From positions 186,001-250,000 of the forward strand of contig VTFK01000363.1 in NCBI GenBank assembly GCA_009617715.1: 64,000 nt of DNA, written 5' to 3'. A program made the translations under genes and the position numbers. Shown piece by piece: positions 26,560 through 38,289 of this stretch. The notes under the pieces were generated by a model. That model had not been told where the DNA came from. It made no database searches and saw nothing but the letters and a program-made list of their open reading frames with translations. Source of the DNA: Plectrocnemia conspersa. Its lineage: Eukaryota > Arthropoda > Insecta > Trichoptera > Polycentropodidae. Numbering within the stretch: position 1 is the first letter of the stretch; the number at the start of each line of letters is the position of its first letter.

Positions 26560-27110
26560 ACAATTGCGACAAACGATAAATGACGAGAAGTGTTCTTCGA
26601 GTGGTGGCGGAGAAGCTGGCGCTGAGATGATGTTCGTAGGAGGTCCACAAAGGTGTTGTAGGTGGCATAGCAGTGACAGTATAGCCAAGGATGATACCTC
26701 TCTGCTACTGTGGGGCTCGTATCGAGGAGTTCTTCTCAAGATGTGAACACCCGTGACAGTATGTTGTCCGCGGTCTGTTTGTGACTGCCTTATTCGAGTG
26801 TCTGTTTATGATTGCCTTCTCCACAATGGAGTCCAGACTTAAGTATTTAAAGCTGCAAAGCTTGCTGACTAATCACACTTATGCAGCGATCATCCAGCCG
26901 ATAGATGTAATCGTTTCTTAGAACAGCGACATTCGCTTGATGGGCATTGTCCAAGGTCGTATTGGATTGCAACGGTAATCTTGTGGATTCGATGATTTAT
27001 TATATAAGAACACTTTCCGGTCGTAACGAGGGCTCTTGTGAGGTACATCCTATACGCTTGTGTTGCTTCCTCGTTGATGGATGATAATTTTGGTCACAGT
27101 AAATTAACGA
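26560..27110. other. Unidentified G+C-richer segment, possible solo LTR
   Basis: About 550 bp of balanced composition inside A/T-rich DNA. A sub-segment at about 26742-27106 begins TGTGAACACC and ends GGTCACA (TG...CA ends) with a TATA-like tatttaaagc in the middle, as an LTR would. However, no target duplication is visible, and no primer site or polypurine tract was identified. The word gtgacagtat occurs twice (about 26670 and 26752). Opposite-strand frames at 26548-26746 match no domain. Unrecognised. Confidence 0.3.
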
Positions 27111-27984
27111 AAGTTTAAAGAATAATACCCTTTCAAATGTGGGCACCTGTGTGTGGTTGCCACAATTGCAATCAGATTTTTAATAAAAACGCATTTTAAA
27201 AAATAAATATATGAGTTTGTCTTCGAGACTTGAACCCGTGGATTTTGGATTATCAAACTAGATCTTACAGATTACACTATTCTGACCTTATTTATTATAC
27301 ATACATATATATAATAATGCAAAGATACTGAAAAGTGTCTTGCGGCAACTTCACAATCTCTCAGCATATGAAATATCAAAGAAAACCATGCAACGACAGA
27401 AACTGTTTTCTTGGAAATAAAAGTCAGCATTTTTATGCATATTAAAATAAACAGTAAAGCAAATCCTTAAGAAAACTTTAAGAACATATTTCCATGCTTC
27501 ATTACACACTCATTGGAATTTATAACCACTAAACAAATGGACGTTTGGTTATTTTAGCTTTAGCTTTATTATTTCGTGGCCTCAGCAGCAAAAAAATATA
27601 ATATCATATTTCATATTTAATAGTTTATTTCAAATTATATACTTCAAAACAGTCTCAACAGAATTCACTTATAAAGTGATTTTAACACTAAAGTTTTTGG
27701 AGAAAGTGCCAAATGTTCGGTTCTTAATCCGGCATTTTCTATATACAACTAAAGTACTCAGTAATATTCATTAAATATGCTTATATAAAATACTAAAATA
27801 TTGTGATACATTTGCTTTTTCTGATTATTTTTTTTTTAATTAAAAAGTATTAAAAAATATTAGCTATATTGGTATAAAATATTACAAGGTGATTCATAAA
27901 ACATTTTATTTATTGTAGAATAAAATATTAAAAAACATGTAAAAATATAGTCACAATCACAATTTTTCATAAACAAATTTCTAT
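27111..27984. other. A+T-rich spacer with a tRNA-like relic
   Basis: On the minus strand at about 27215-27290 lies GGGTTCAAGTCTCG, a B-box-like T-arm, after a degenerate anticodon-arm-like stretch. It could be a decayed tRNA or SINE. Otherwise nothing. Confidence 0.35.
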
Positions 27985-27999
27985 ATGCGTATTCATATA

Positions 28000-28290
28000 G
28001 ATAAACCACAATACCCGATACACATCAGGGTCGAAACGAGGCGAAGGGTCGTGTGCAGTACCGCAGGGCGGCGGTCGTTAAGGGCGGCCATTTTCGACGC
28101 GGCCCCCGCCGATTTATGGGTCGAGACAAATGGAAAATATTACGATACGTCTTTCGGGAAATTTGCTTATTCCGCCGATTCCCGCAACCCGGTTATAAAG
28201 ATTATGATCTATAAGGCGCGTGTCTGGACCTACGCTCTTTGTTTACGACACCTACGCCTTGTTTTCCTGATTCGGGAACAAGAATTTTAA
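28000..28290. other. CpG-rich noncoding patch
   Basis: Among the most CG-dense parts of the window (gcagggcggcggtcgttaag, cgacgcggcccccgccgatt). A 101-codon plus frame (27985-28290) is Arg/Val-rich and matches nothing I know. The sharp composition boundary is the main signal. Confidence 0.45.
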
Positions 28291-29386
28291 GAAAAAAATG
28301 TTTCTGCCACACAGGGCCTTGTAGGGCATGAGTTTGTAGTAAGGTGAGGTTTGTTTTGTAATAATTTATATAATAAATAAATAAATTAGAGTACTTGTAT
28401 ATAAAAAAATGCCATACATAACAAAACATTGATAAACGCTTAACAAAGAAATTCAAAACTACAAAAAAAAAATCTATTAAAATTTTCCTGAAAAATTAAC
28501 TTATTTTGAGACAATAATTAATTTGACAAACTGTTATTTACAATATATGTTACTGGTTTATAACCATTTTATATTTACAATTTTGTGATTAGCTACAATA
28601 TGATAAAAAATATTTTTAGGAAGTACAAAATTATTGTAACATTGTAGAGAATAAACACCTGCAATAATTTTTGACAGAAAAAAATAAAAAAAAGCAATGG
28701 ATTATGTGTAATTTAAGTAAAATTCGTTAAAAATCTCTGATGAAAATTTTTCTTAGCATTTTCTTTCTTAAATCCTGATTTAAATAAAAGGTTAAAAATT
28801 AACAGTACTTTTATTTATCATAATAATATGAAGATTATGTAATTTTTTAAGTAAAATACAGTAAGTTCTATAAGTAGATAAATCTGTTTTTTTCCATTAT
28901 CTAAAATACTGTTAGTGTGTAGATAAAGTAATTTTTTTTTTCTCTAAACTTATTTCTTTTATTGTGTTAATTAACCACTTTGACCAATTAAAGAAACCTG
29001 TCATATCATAGTGGCCAAACATTTTGTTTTATTTCTTTGTTTATTTTTGTTATGTATGTTGAAGACACAATTATAATTTTAAGGGTTTAAATACACTTTT
29101 TCGAAACTATCGCAATATGTGTCTTTGTTATTTCTTAAAAATGAATATTCTGAGATTTTAAATATATTTGAAATAAAAACATTGATTTCTGCAGTGAGAA
29201 ATTTATTAGCTTTGTCTTAGTCGTTGCTGGTTTCCCACATTTAAAACCATTATTAGTATAATTTTTAACAAATTCATATAACATGCAATTTTGTAGAAAT
29301 TCTGCCATCGTCAATTTTGATGCATAATTTTTTTTAACATCAGAATATGAGGGCTAGATATATACCAACACAATTATAACAAAAAA
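28291..29386. other. A+T-rich spacer
   Basis: Nothing recognisable. Confidence 0.45.
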
Positions 29387-29482
29387 TGGGTATCAGGAAA
29401 GTTCACCGACTGATAAATTTGACGAATTGAGAATGAGAATTCACCGACAAATTTACCAGTCTGTGAACTTTCCTAAAACCCA
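29387..29482. repeat. Long near-perfect hairpin, 35-bp arms and 26-base loop
   Basis: Arms 29387-29421 and 29448-29482 are complementary with four mismatches. The core AGGAAAGTTCAC pairs with GTGAACTTTCCT. Read as minus-strand RNA, two of the four mismatches become G-U pairs. Length (96 nt), arm length and loop size fit a pre-miRNA, but equally a tiny foldback MITE. ATTCACCGAC in the loop repeats GTTCACCGAC in the left arm, suggesting some duplication history. Confidence 0.75.
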
Positions 29483-30269
29483 AAAAACGTACTCAGCTAT
29501 ATACGACCAAAGTACGACTGACTGTTGAAACTTAAATTTAAAAAATCACAATTAATTTGTGATTATCTAATGGTCTAAAAATATTTAAAGTTCTATAGAA
29601 AGAATTTGGGTCAGTGCTGTATTTGTTGTTTACATGCGACATTCTAGAGCTAGAAAATAACTATATTAGAACCTTTGCTCACATACCGTATTTACCGTTT
29701 AGTTTTGGCTGATAATTTAAAATTATCTGCCGTCTAGTTATATTATAGTTCTAACTAAATATACATACACTTTTTATTAAAAATTCTTTCTATTCATTTT
29801 TTAATAGATGGTTATTCAATTTAAATAAAAACTATTTTACTTTATTCGCTAGACTTTGAGCAAGTAATAATTTAATTTAATTTTATAACTCACATTTTAG
29901 TATATAAATTTTTTTAATATAAATGATATAAAATATTTAATTTCACAAGGTTTTATATACGCGTTCTTAATTAAAGTCATATAAATTCTAAAGTAGCAAT
30001 ATTAAATTTATATTTGTACCTTTAAATCGAAGATAAAGCAATTAATAAAATAACGTATAAAGAGAAGCTTTTGCTTTGAAAGCTGCAATTGAACATACGT
30101 GGACACATTGATAAAATAAAAAAAATATAAAATTCTATTTTATCATCATACACAAAAGCTCTTTTGAACATAAGGTTTTATGCAGAAGTTAATTTAAATT
30201 TTAATTAAATTCAAAAGGTTTCTATTAGTATTATAAAAATAAATAAGAAAAAGAAAAAACAAGGCATTT
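29483..30269. other. A+T-rich spacer
   Basis: Nothing recognisable. Confidence 0.45.
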
Positions 30270-30580
30270 ACCGACCGAAGCCGAGCAGATTAATCGCCAA
30301 AGTACAAATTAACATCGCCATGAAATTATAATGACGTTATCCTTGAACGCCTTCATTTTTCACGGTAAAATATTCACAGCATCGCAAATTCGTGCGGAAA
30401 ATGGATCCATCGCGGGAAGTTTCCGCTTTAAACATTATTAAACGACCAGAGGCCAGAGAGTTTGGGATTCATCCGACTCTCTGCCAAAGTTTTTCGCCGA
30501 GTGGCGGAGGCTTTAGAAAAATCTTTTGAGAAAGTTCTCATCGGGGTTGTCGGATTCCGTCGAAAGCGAATTGACGTTCA
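30270..30580. other. CpG-containing noncoding patch
   Basis: CG words spread from cgaccgaagccgagcagatt to ggggttgtcggattccgtcg. No frame; no terminal repeats. Confidence 0.4.
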
Positions 30581-31099
30581 AAACATTATTTCTATGGTTT
30601 TTGGTGGCTTAATGGCTTAGCGCAATCAATTTGGTTAATATTTGATCATTTTGGTTGACTTTATATGATAAGTTAAAGCTAGAGTGTCAAACAGAGCATC
30701 TGTTATTTGTTGATTCATTAAAGAAATAAATATTGTGGGTCATTTTATGATTATCATAATCTTATGCTTATGTACATAGAGATTATTATAATATAAATGA
30801 TCTCTAATTTCTGAATTGAATCAAATTATTTAATATTTTCCACCATTCCTCCTCACAGATCTAAGACCTTTCCTATAGGCGCGTCGAATTATTCTGCTAT
30901 ATTGAAAATTGTTGAGGGGGAAAAATTTTAATTTATACATCCGCATACCCTATTGATCCCATTGTCCGGAGGCTCGCAGCGTTTGCCCCTTTTTTTTTTA
31001 AAAAAAAAAAAAAAGCAACACACATAGACATACACTGACTGCATAAATCTCTTTCAACCCAAAAACTAAAAAAAGCACAATGCCCGCGTGTTTGGGCTA
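30581..31099. other. A+T-rich spacer with a T10/A15 tract
   Basis: At 30990-31014 ten T are followed directly by fifteen A. Nothing else recognised; overlapping frame 30933-31151 is chance. Confidence 0.45.
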
Positions 31100-31460
31100 G
31101 ATGTTTGATGCAAGTAGAAGGGCCGCCGGTTATCTGAGTCGTGAAAGGCATAAACCATCGTTGGCTGTCAGATATTCCAGGGGCGTCTCTTAACCGCCAG
31201 GGGTGGCGAACCTGGGGGCCGGATTACCGACGACCGTTCGTTTGCCCCGACACAAAGAGGGTTAGCCGAGCTCAATGGCGCGGAGATAATTCGATGCCAA
31301 AAGCTGCGACCAGATTCTTTGGTTCTTTGCTTTGGAAAAACCCGTTATTTTGAATACCTTACGCTTCTTGCGGGTTGCGGGTGAATCGGAAGCGCCCGTG
31401 TTTTTGGCAGCGAAAGGGTTAAACGTGGGAAGAAAAAAACAACGATTGAATTATGCACGT
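31100..31460. other. CpG-rich noncoding patch
   Basis: Includes cgccaggggtggcgaacctg and gaagcgcccgtgtttttggc. The 70-codon plus frame (31141-31353) has no domain. Confidence 0.4.
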
Positions 31461-31879
31461 CCGGGTGCGGTTATTGAAAAATTTTGAATTTCAATATTCT
31501 GATATATTTATAATGTAGCATTACTAAATATTTATAAATTTTGTAATAATCACATGTATATTTTGATTATTTCTGTGAGTCCATATTTGAGTTGATATTA
31601 TTTATTCTTTATTTTTCTCGATGGATTTTTAAATGAAAATTATATTAGCTAGCTATATTAATCTTCAGATACCTCCATACGTTTATCTGTGTATTATGGC
31701 CTCATAGGCTTTTTAAATAAATACTTAGATATATTTATATTTTTAATATAATAGTTGTTTTATGATCAAAAATAATAATCCCCTTTTATATGAGCCTTTA
31801 ATTTACATTTCTTTGTTTCGTGATAAGATGATTTCATTTAAGTATTGGAATAACAAATATTTTTTATACCAATCTTCAA
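31461..31879. other. A+T-rich spacer
   Basis: Nothing recognisable before the LINE begins near 31880. Confidence 0.4.
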
Positions 31880-32134
31880 AAAATTTATATTTATGGATAA
31901 ATTACATTTCAATGTTTATTGATTCTTTATGGAAAGCAACGAAAAGGATAAAAATACCTATAACCCATATGCCGCCAATCAAAACGATAAATAGAGACTA
32001 GGCGAGAGATAACAAGCAAAATCCAACGCTTTTGCTAACCATCTTCAGAAAGTCTTCAAACCCAACGAAACTGAAATACAAGACAACGACACAGGAAGTG
32101 AAATAGAAAACCTTGATTACGAAAAAATAAAATA

Positions 32135-33897
32135 CACCCATACCTCGCTTTACGGCCTAGATACGTTACACGAAACTTGGCCGCAAAGCGAAAAGCCGTA
32201 TAACGAATCAATTATTCTAATACAAATTCATACAAATTAAATGGGATCGGTTCCAAATTTGTTAAATATGTAACATGGTTTATCATTTAAAATGCATTTT
32301 ATCTTTTTATTTCATTTAAATCAAAAATACATACATAACAACTACATACATTTGTATATAAAATAATAACAGACTCCAAAAACCTGTAATAATCCATAAA
32401 CAAAAATGAAACAACTTCATGTTACATAAAATATGTGTATGAATACATACATCATTTTTTTTAATATGGCTTTAATCTGAAGACGATAAAGAAATGGTAA
32501 CCTACAGATCACTGTCGTTCTCATTTTTCGCTGGTAAGGATGGGGCTGGCTTAAAAAAATTGTCCAACGTTGTTTGTCTTGCCTTTTTGTCTCTTTCGTT
32601 CTTCAATGATTAATAACAGCTAATGGCTGAGTTAATTCCTCGAGAAACTTTAGCGCTACGTTCGACGTCAGGATCGTTTTTAAGGAAGATGTTTATTCCT
32701 TGTTCGAAATAGGAAAAAGCTTTTGACAATTTTTTTGATGTTAGCTGTTTGAATACAACAGACTCTGTCTCTTCATCAAATGTCGGTTCTGCTTGCAACT
32801 GAATGAGTTCCTTATATGAAAGGGGCTCCTTATCAGCTTCAAGTAGATCAAGCACATCACGTTCGTTCAAACCTTCAAAGCCGAGATCATGTGCTAGATC
32901 CAAAATGTTTTGCCTAATTTCAGGAAGGCAATTAACTTCTGCATCAGTATTTTTTACACATTCTGGCTATATTTTTTCCAAACATGGTTCATTGTTGTTA
33001 ATTTTAATTCCTTCCATGAGTCACTGATGCTGTCAACAGCATCCTTGATGTTATAGTTTTTCCAAAATGTTTTAATTGAAGATTTACCATCGGTTTCCCT
33101 TATAAGTTGTCGGAAAGTTCAGCGTAGGTAATATGCATTAAAAGTGACTATTGCACCCTGATCCATTGGTTGGATCAGAGCTGTTGTATTTTTCGGAAGG
33201 TACTCAATCATGACATCTTCAGATAGTTCGGATAAATTAGTAGGATGCCCTGGTGCATTATCCAAAATTAGCAAAGCCTTGTTGCTTAAGTTATTGTCTC
33301 GCAAATATTTTTTCTTTTCTGTGCAAAAGTGATTTTTGAACCAATCCTCTAAAGTAGCTTTAGTCATCCAAGCTTTCTTGTTGGATCTCCATATGACGGG
33401 TAATTGATTTTTATTTAGTCCTTTAAGAGGCCTTGGATTTTCGGACAAATATATTAAAAGTGGTTTTAGCTTAAAATCACCCGCGGCATTAGCACCAAGT
33501 AGCAAAGTTAATCGTTCTTTAGACACCTTATAACCAGGCGCAGATTTTTCGGTTTTTGAAATGTACCTGCAATCAGGCATTCGCTTCCAATAAAGCCCTG
33601 TTTCGTCTACGTTAAGCACTTGTTCAGGTTTATAACCACATCTTTCAATAATTCTCTTTAAAATGTTGGGATATTCCTTAAATGCGACCTCATCGGCGCT
33701 AGCTGCATCACCTATCATTTTAAAATTATGCAAATTAAATCTATTTTTAAATTTTTTTTAAAATCGACATCGAATAAAAGTTTTTTTGCCGTTATAGCGA
33801 AACATTTTAGGCCGTTAATCGAAAACGTGCCTTAATTGAAGAGGGCCGTTATAGCGAAAGGCCGTATAAAGAGCGGCCGTATAGCGATGTATGGGTG
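32135..33897 (-). mobile_element. Tigger/pogo DNA transposon, 1763 bp, TA duplication
   Basis: Inverted ends CACCCATACCTCGCTTTACG (from 32135) and, inward from 33897, CACCCATACATCGCTATACG are flanked by TA at 32133-32134 and 33898-33899. The pattern resembles mammalian Tigger ends (CAGGCATACCTCG...). A direct repeat GCCGTTATAGCGAAA occurs at 33788-33802 and 33845-33859 near the right end. It encodes a partial transposase on the minus strand and is inserted in a Jockey LINE. Confidence 0.92.
32610..33733 (-). pseudogene. Tigger/TIGD1-like DDE transposase, N-terminally deleted
   Basis: The DDE_1-type catalytic core is at 33119-33733: VDETGLYWKRM (first Asp), LILDNAPGHPTNL (second Asp), YLPKNTTALIQPMDQGAI (third motif). 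A TGA stop directly follows NAYYLR, where family members continue with RTF; the next codons read TFRQL. The C-terminal part continues, with an in-frame stop and a frameshift, into 32610-32903 (LAHDLGFEGLNERDVLDLLE). The helix-turn-helix/CENP-B DNA-binding N-terminus is absent: only about 160 bp lie between the first Met codon and the element's end. Few lesions imply fairly recent loss. It cannot move on its own. Confidence 0.9.
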
Positions 33898-34400
33898 TAT
33901 ATAACACCATCAGAAGTAGCAATAAAAATATCAATTAATAATAATTTAAATAAAGCACATGGATTCGAAATTATGAAGTAGCTTACAAAAAAGGCAATAG
34001 TTAAACTATCATATGTAAATAACGCAGTGCTTATATTAAAACATGTGCCTAGTGCCTGGAAGATATCAGAAGTAATAATGATTCCCAAACCAGGAAAACT
34101 GTTGAACGAAATAAAATATTACAGACCTATATCATTGCTACTAATAATATCTAAAGTATTCGAAAAGCTCCTGTTAAAAATAATAAAACCCATAATAGAA
34201 GAAAAAAAGCAATTTCTGACCATCAGTTTGGGTTCCGAAATTCACATTCTAAAATCGATGAGGTGCATCGCATCACTGATTTAAAAGAAAAAGCGCCAGA
34301 AGAAAAATATTTGCTCAGATATTTTCTTAGGTGTTGCTGAAGCTTTTGATAAAGTATGGCACAGAGGCTTAATTAAAAAATTTGAGAATTTAAGAACTAG

Positions 34401-36059
34401 GGAGCGATTGTTTGCTTTCTTTTCCTAAGTTGTTGTTTTTATTGTCATTGTTATTCCGACATTCTCAGTGCACGAACATCTTCAAATCGCTATACATACG
34501 AAATGATAATGGTATTGATTTTGATAGCGTATAACTTTCACGATTTCAACGTAAAAAAATATAGTAAAATTTCTAATTTCTCTCAATTTGTACTGATATG
34601 TATATCGAGCGTATATCCGCATCTTGTATTTAAGAGAAAATTCGTGGAGCGTACATCCAATGACTAATGACGAAATTTATAGATCGCAAAGTGACTCTGT
34701 TAAAAGAAACGGATAAAATCTTGTTCTATTGTCAAATATCTTTTACTTTTAATTTAACTGCTTTATTATCTTCCCTATTTTTTAATAAAAGATTGTGTAA
34801 AATTATGAGATATAAGTGTATCATACCAATTTAAAGTAATTATATAATTGTAAAATATTTATAAAACATAATATTTTTTAATTAAAATTGTATTGACATC
34901 TGTGATATAAAAAGTTATTGTTTTATATATCTTGATCTATTTTTAAATATACATTGATGTGTATATTGATCTCCCATGATCGAAAGTTTTGCTTGCGCAT
35001 AATCAACGAACCGTCAAAAAATGTGAGCGAAAAACTAAACAATATTTTCACAAAAGTTATAAGTTACATCAAAAATGTCTTTTTAAAAGTTGTGTGAAGA
35101 TATGAAAATAAATGTATTGGCAAACAATATATGATTCAAAGGGTTCTCGAAATTAATGGAAAAATTGCGATTTTCTTTGATCATAACCACAAGAAAGAGG
35201 AAAATCTATATTTAGAAAATTGAGTGATTAAATTGATTTAAATATTATTGCTAAGAGCATAAATGCATCTATGATTGCAAAAATATATATATAAAAATCT
35301 TGTATTACAAAAAAATATGATCGATGTTTTTCAAATGACTTTTACACTGGAAATGATGTTTAAGTGACAAAAAGTTTTAATAAAAATTTGCATGGTTTTT
35401 TTTATTTCTTATTTCAATGATGTTGATTTTATAAAGAAGGTATTATGAACCAAATCTAATTTTTGATGAACAATATATTTAGATTGACAACTTTCGAAAA
35501 TAAACAACTAATATAAAAATATAAGAAAAACTAGTGTAATTTTGGTTGTAGTAAAGTAAATAGATTTTGGGAGATTTGTCAAGCAAAGCTATTCGTAACA
35601 TCATATTACGCAAAACGGGATTTTCTGCATTAGCTGTGATTAAATCAAAGTATTGACACCATTTTATGGTGAAAAAATAACCCTGAATAGTACTCTCTTC
35701 GATAACACAAAAAAAAATTGTTGATAGTCAGTACTTATAGTTATTATTTACGTGTTTTTTGAGGAAAACATATTTTTGCTATAAAAAATGTGCTCGAATT
35801 TTATTAAATCAGAAATGTTTTTGAATAAGTTTGAATACCAATGCATGTATTTTATATTATTTTAATATTCTAATTTAAAATATTATTTGGTATTGCAAGC
35901 TCTAAGACAATATTGTATATCAAAGCATAAAAATCTGCGCACATTTCTCCCCCGCGAACGAAATTAAATTAAATTAAATCCGAACATTCGGCAAGGATTA
36001 AAACATAAATAGGCAGCAATTAAGGGAACGAGCCAGAGCACTCAAAAATATTATAATAA
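34401..36059. other. A+T-rich noncoding stretch
   Basis: No gene. Around 35110-35210 a plus frame reads MIQRVLEINGKIAIFF, faintly like a hAT fragment, but too short to call. Confidence 0.45.
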
Positions 36060-36450
36060 CCAGCCAAGATGGGGCACCACAATAATACGCTCTCCTTTCG
36101 CTCGGAGCCCAGAAACGATTATATCCGTCCCACTTAACCGGCCTCCGCGGCCATTTATCAAGCCATAACTTTCCGACGTGTCATTAGCAGACCGACTTTA
36201 AAATTTTCATAGAGACTCCCGTTGATATATCGGCCATATTCAAAATTGTCCCGGGATATATCCGGTGGCGTCTGCGACGCGGGGCTGTGGAAGTACGAGA
36301 GCGTCGTTAAAGCCACTGGGGTGTGTGCCGTGTGCCTTTAATACTCGCGCCGCTCCTGGCATACAAATCGGTGACAATTAATCGGTCCGGTCCTGTCAAA
36401 CCGCCGGAGAAGGATCCGGATGTTTTAATCCCCGGCCCGGGATGATCTGG
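36060..36450. other. CpG-rich noncoding patch
   Basis: The longest G+C-rich island, about 390 bp, with ccggcctccgcggccattta, gtggcgtctgcgacgcgggg and ccccggcccgggatgatctg. No coding frame and no paired ends. It also holds ATTA/TAAT words of the homeodomain-site type, which prove nothing alone. Confidence 0.5.
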
Positions 36451-37149
36451 CGATAATTATGTTTATTGCTGTAGCTACCAAATAATTGTGGTAAATTATT
36501 AAACAATTCAATTCGCGCAGAAATAAAAACGTGATGTGGCAATTTCATTTTAAGGTTGACTCAATGAAAATGACAATAAGGAAATACTTGAAATGTATTT
36601 ATTCAATCAAGCTTTTATTTATTTATTGTATTAAACGCTGTATTTTATCAAACTGTTGACAAATGTCATGTACTGCTGAAATATTGAGTATGAAAACCGT
36701 TTCTATATTAGTATTTATCTATTATCATTTAAAAGGCCATTTTAAAATCATTGATTCTGCATCTGAGCATTGTTTTCTCTACAGTTTCTATTCAGTAAAA
36801 ATTTGACTTATCTTCTTAGATTATCATCTCTTATTACGCATCACGATAGAAAAACCTTAGATGGCTTTAATACTATCGCTGATTTGCAGAAGCTCTAGAT
36901 CGCCATGTAAATAATCTAACCTCACTAGCTGTTCGTTTATTTTAATCATAAACGAAGTCGACATCTTCGATATAAAATTTAGTTTTGAGAAGCTTAAATC
37001 GCGTAGTTCCACAGGATCGAACTTCATTCTTGACTCAATATTTAAGGGGTGTCAGATTATTATCCTTGCTTCCTTTTGATACATTTCCAATTTGTCGCTT
37101 ACTACTTTATCGTTTCCTGATTCGTTAAGATGTACTTATTAAGTCATCC
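36451..37149. other. A+T-rich spacer
   Basis: Nothing recognisable. Confidence 0.4.
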
Positions 37150-37560
37150 CAATTTACAAAAAGCTGATAAATTGTGTTTTGAAATTTTCAGACTGGTTGC
37201 CGTTCCATTGGCACCTGTTAAGCTGTTTAATATTGTAATTTGAATATAAATCCACAATCACCGTTAACACTTGCTAGAACAACAACGCGGTTTTCGTCCG
37301 CGTCGTTTCATGGTCTTTTTAAAATCCAAGTCGATGTAGTCTATAAAAAATTAAAAAAAAGCTTATCAGGAGCTACTTATTTGGAAGTTTAGCAGCATTG
37401 GTTTTTTGAACGGTCCTGTTAGTTTTTTTTCGAGTTAATATCTGAGCTAAGGCAATCTTCACTTTGATGAGTATTTAGCTCATTCTATAACACCGCATGT
37501 CCTCTCTTTTTTTGCTCTTTAACAACGATTTATGTGCATGCGGCAATTAAGAACTCGAAA
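37150..37560 (+). mobile_element. Relic of the 53580-55520 LINE lineage (RT core)
   Basis: Order of matches: ggttgccgttccattggcac (compare 54089-54108), EQQRGFRPRRF (compare DQQHGFRPARS), aagtcgatgtagtctataaa (compare palm A at 54270), and a motif-B-to-C part near 37500-37555. All frames are broken. Confidence 0.65.
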
Positions 37561-37736
37561 TATTTTTAATATGCTGATCTTTACAAAAATATCTGTCAAA
37601 AAGTCGCTGTGAAGGCGTTCGATCAAAAACCAACAACTTTTCAACATCGCCAAGTGTCACGTTGCTATATTTTACAGGAACTCTTGCCCAGCAGAATTCT
37701 CTTGAATTTCAGGCAAAGGTGTTTTAAGTAAAAAAT

Positions 37737-37980
37737 GGTATACGTCCTTAATCCGTTCCAGATCCTTGGACTTATACCAAATAGGACGTATACTAAACGT
37801 ATTTTTCGCGCGGTGTTGTAACTCATACAAGTCGCGCATGTCTTTTTGACTCACACAAGTTATAGCACGCACGTCGTATTCCAAACGAAAGTTTTATACC
37901 AAGCAAAATGTTTCTCGTTCAAACAGGACGTATACCAAGTTGGACTTATTCCAAAGCGGACGTATACCGAGATGCCACTG
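37737..37980. mobile_element. Tigger-like terminal repeat with an 11-bp motif array
   Basis: Read inward from 37980 the sequence begins CAGTGGCATCTCGGTATACG and is followed outside by TA (37981-37982), as for pogo/Tigger ends. GGACGTATACC occurs at 37926-37936 and 37958-37968, one mismatch copy at 37784-37794, and an inverted copy at 37737-37747. The other end was not found. A 70-codon minus frame at 37672-37884 runs across these repeats and is not called as a gene. Confidence 0.5.
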
Positions 37981-38139
37981 TACTTTCATCGACGATTTGA
38001 GAGTTACGTTTGAAGATTTTCTATGTACACTGGCAAAGTTTCCTAGTGTTGCTGTTTTTATCTGATCATTTAATTATCCAAAATATTTCCTGTTTCGCAA
38101 AAAGTGCACTTAGTATATTTTAATATGAACATAGCAAGA

Positions 38140-38285
38140 TAATCAAAACAAGTTTAAAAACCACTAAGCGAAGCAGAACAAATATTTTCTATTGCTAATA
38201 AATTGGCTATTGATGTAACTCACAATGTGCTCAACATTAGCAACTGTTCTTGCCGAAATCTTGATAGAATAAAATAAGTCTATAG
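38140..38285 (+). pseudogene. Possible hAT C-terminal dimerisation relic
   Basis: A plus frame reads KPLSEAEQIFSIANKLA, reminiscent of the hAT C-terminal block (P-S-x-x-x-E-R-x-F-S). The rest of the domain is not convincing and no ends were found. Confidence 0.25.
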
Positions 38286-38289
38286 CAAT

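Larger units (their letters stand above)
31880..34400 (+). mobile_element. Jockey-type LINE split by a Tigger insertion
   Basis: The two halves are 31880-32134 and 33898-34400. The left half encodes the region before RT (LWKATKRIKIPITHMPPI, then in another frame HLQKVFKPNETEIQ) and ends at LDYEKIKY. The right half resumes with ITPSEVAIKISINNNLNKAH, and then WKISEVIMIPKPGK and YYRPISLLLIISKVFEKLL (34027-34284), HQFGFRNSHS and AEAFDKVWHRGLIKK (to about 34390). It stops before motif B. Frameshifts are present. The halves fit without loss apart from the TA duplication, so the Tigger element came second. Confidence 0.88.

Noticed and set aside
27985..28290. 101-codon plus frame in a CG-rich island
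   Set aside because: No homology recognised, no intron signals or coding-like neighbours; better explained by lack of stop codons in G+C-rich DNA.
35100..35260. Possible hAT transposase fragment (MIQRVLEINGKIAIFF)
   Set aside because: Too short, no second block and no ends.
37672..37884. 70-codon minus frame with plausible charge pattern
   Set aside because: It overlaps repeated GGACGTATACC words of a Tigger-like end, so the frame follows the repeats.
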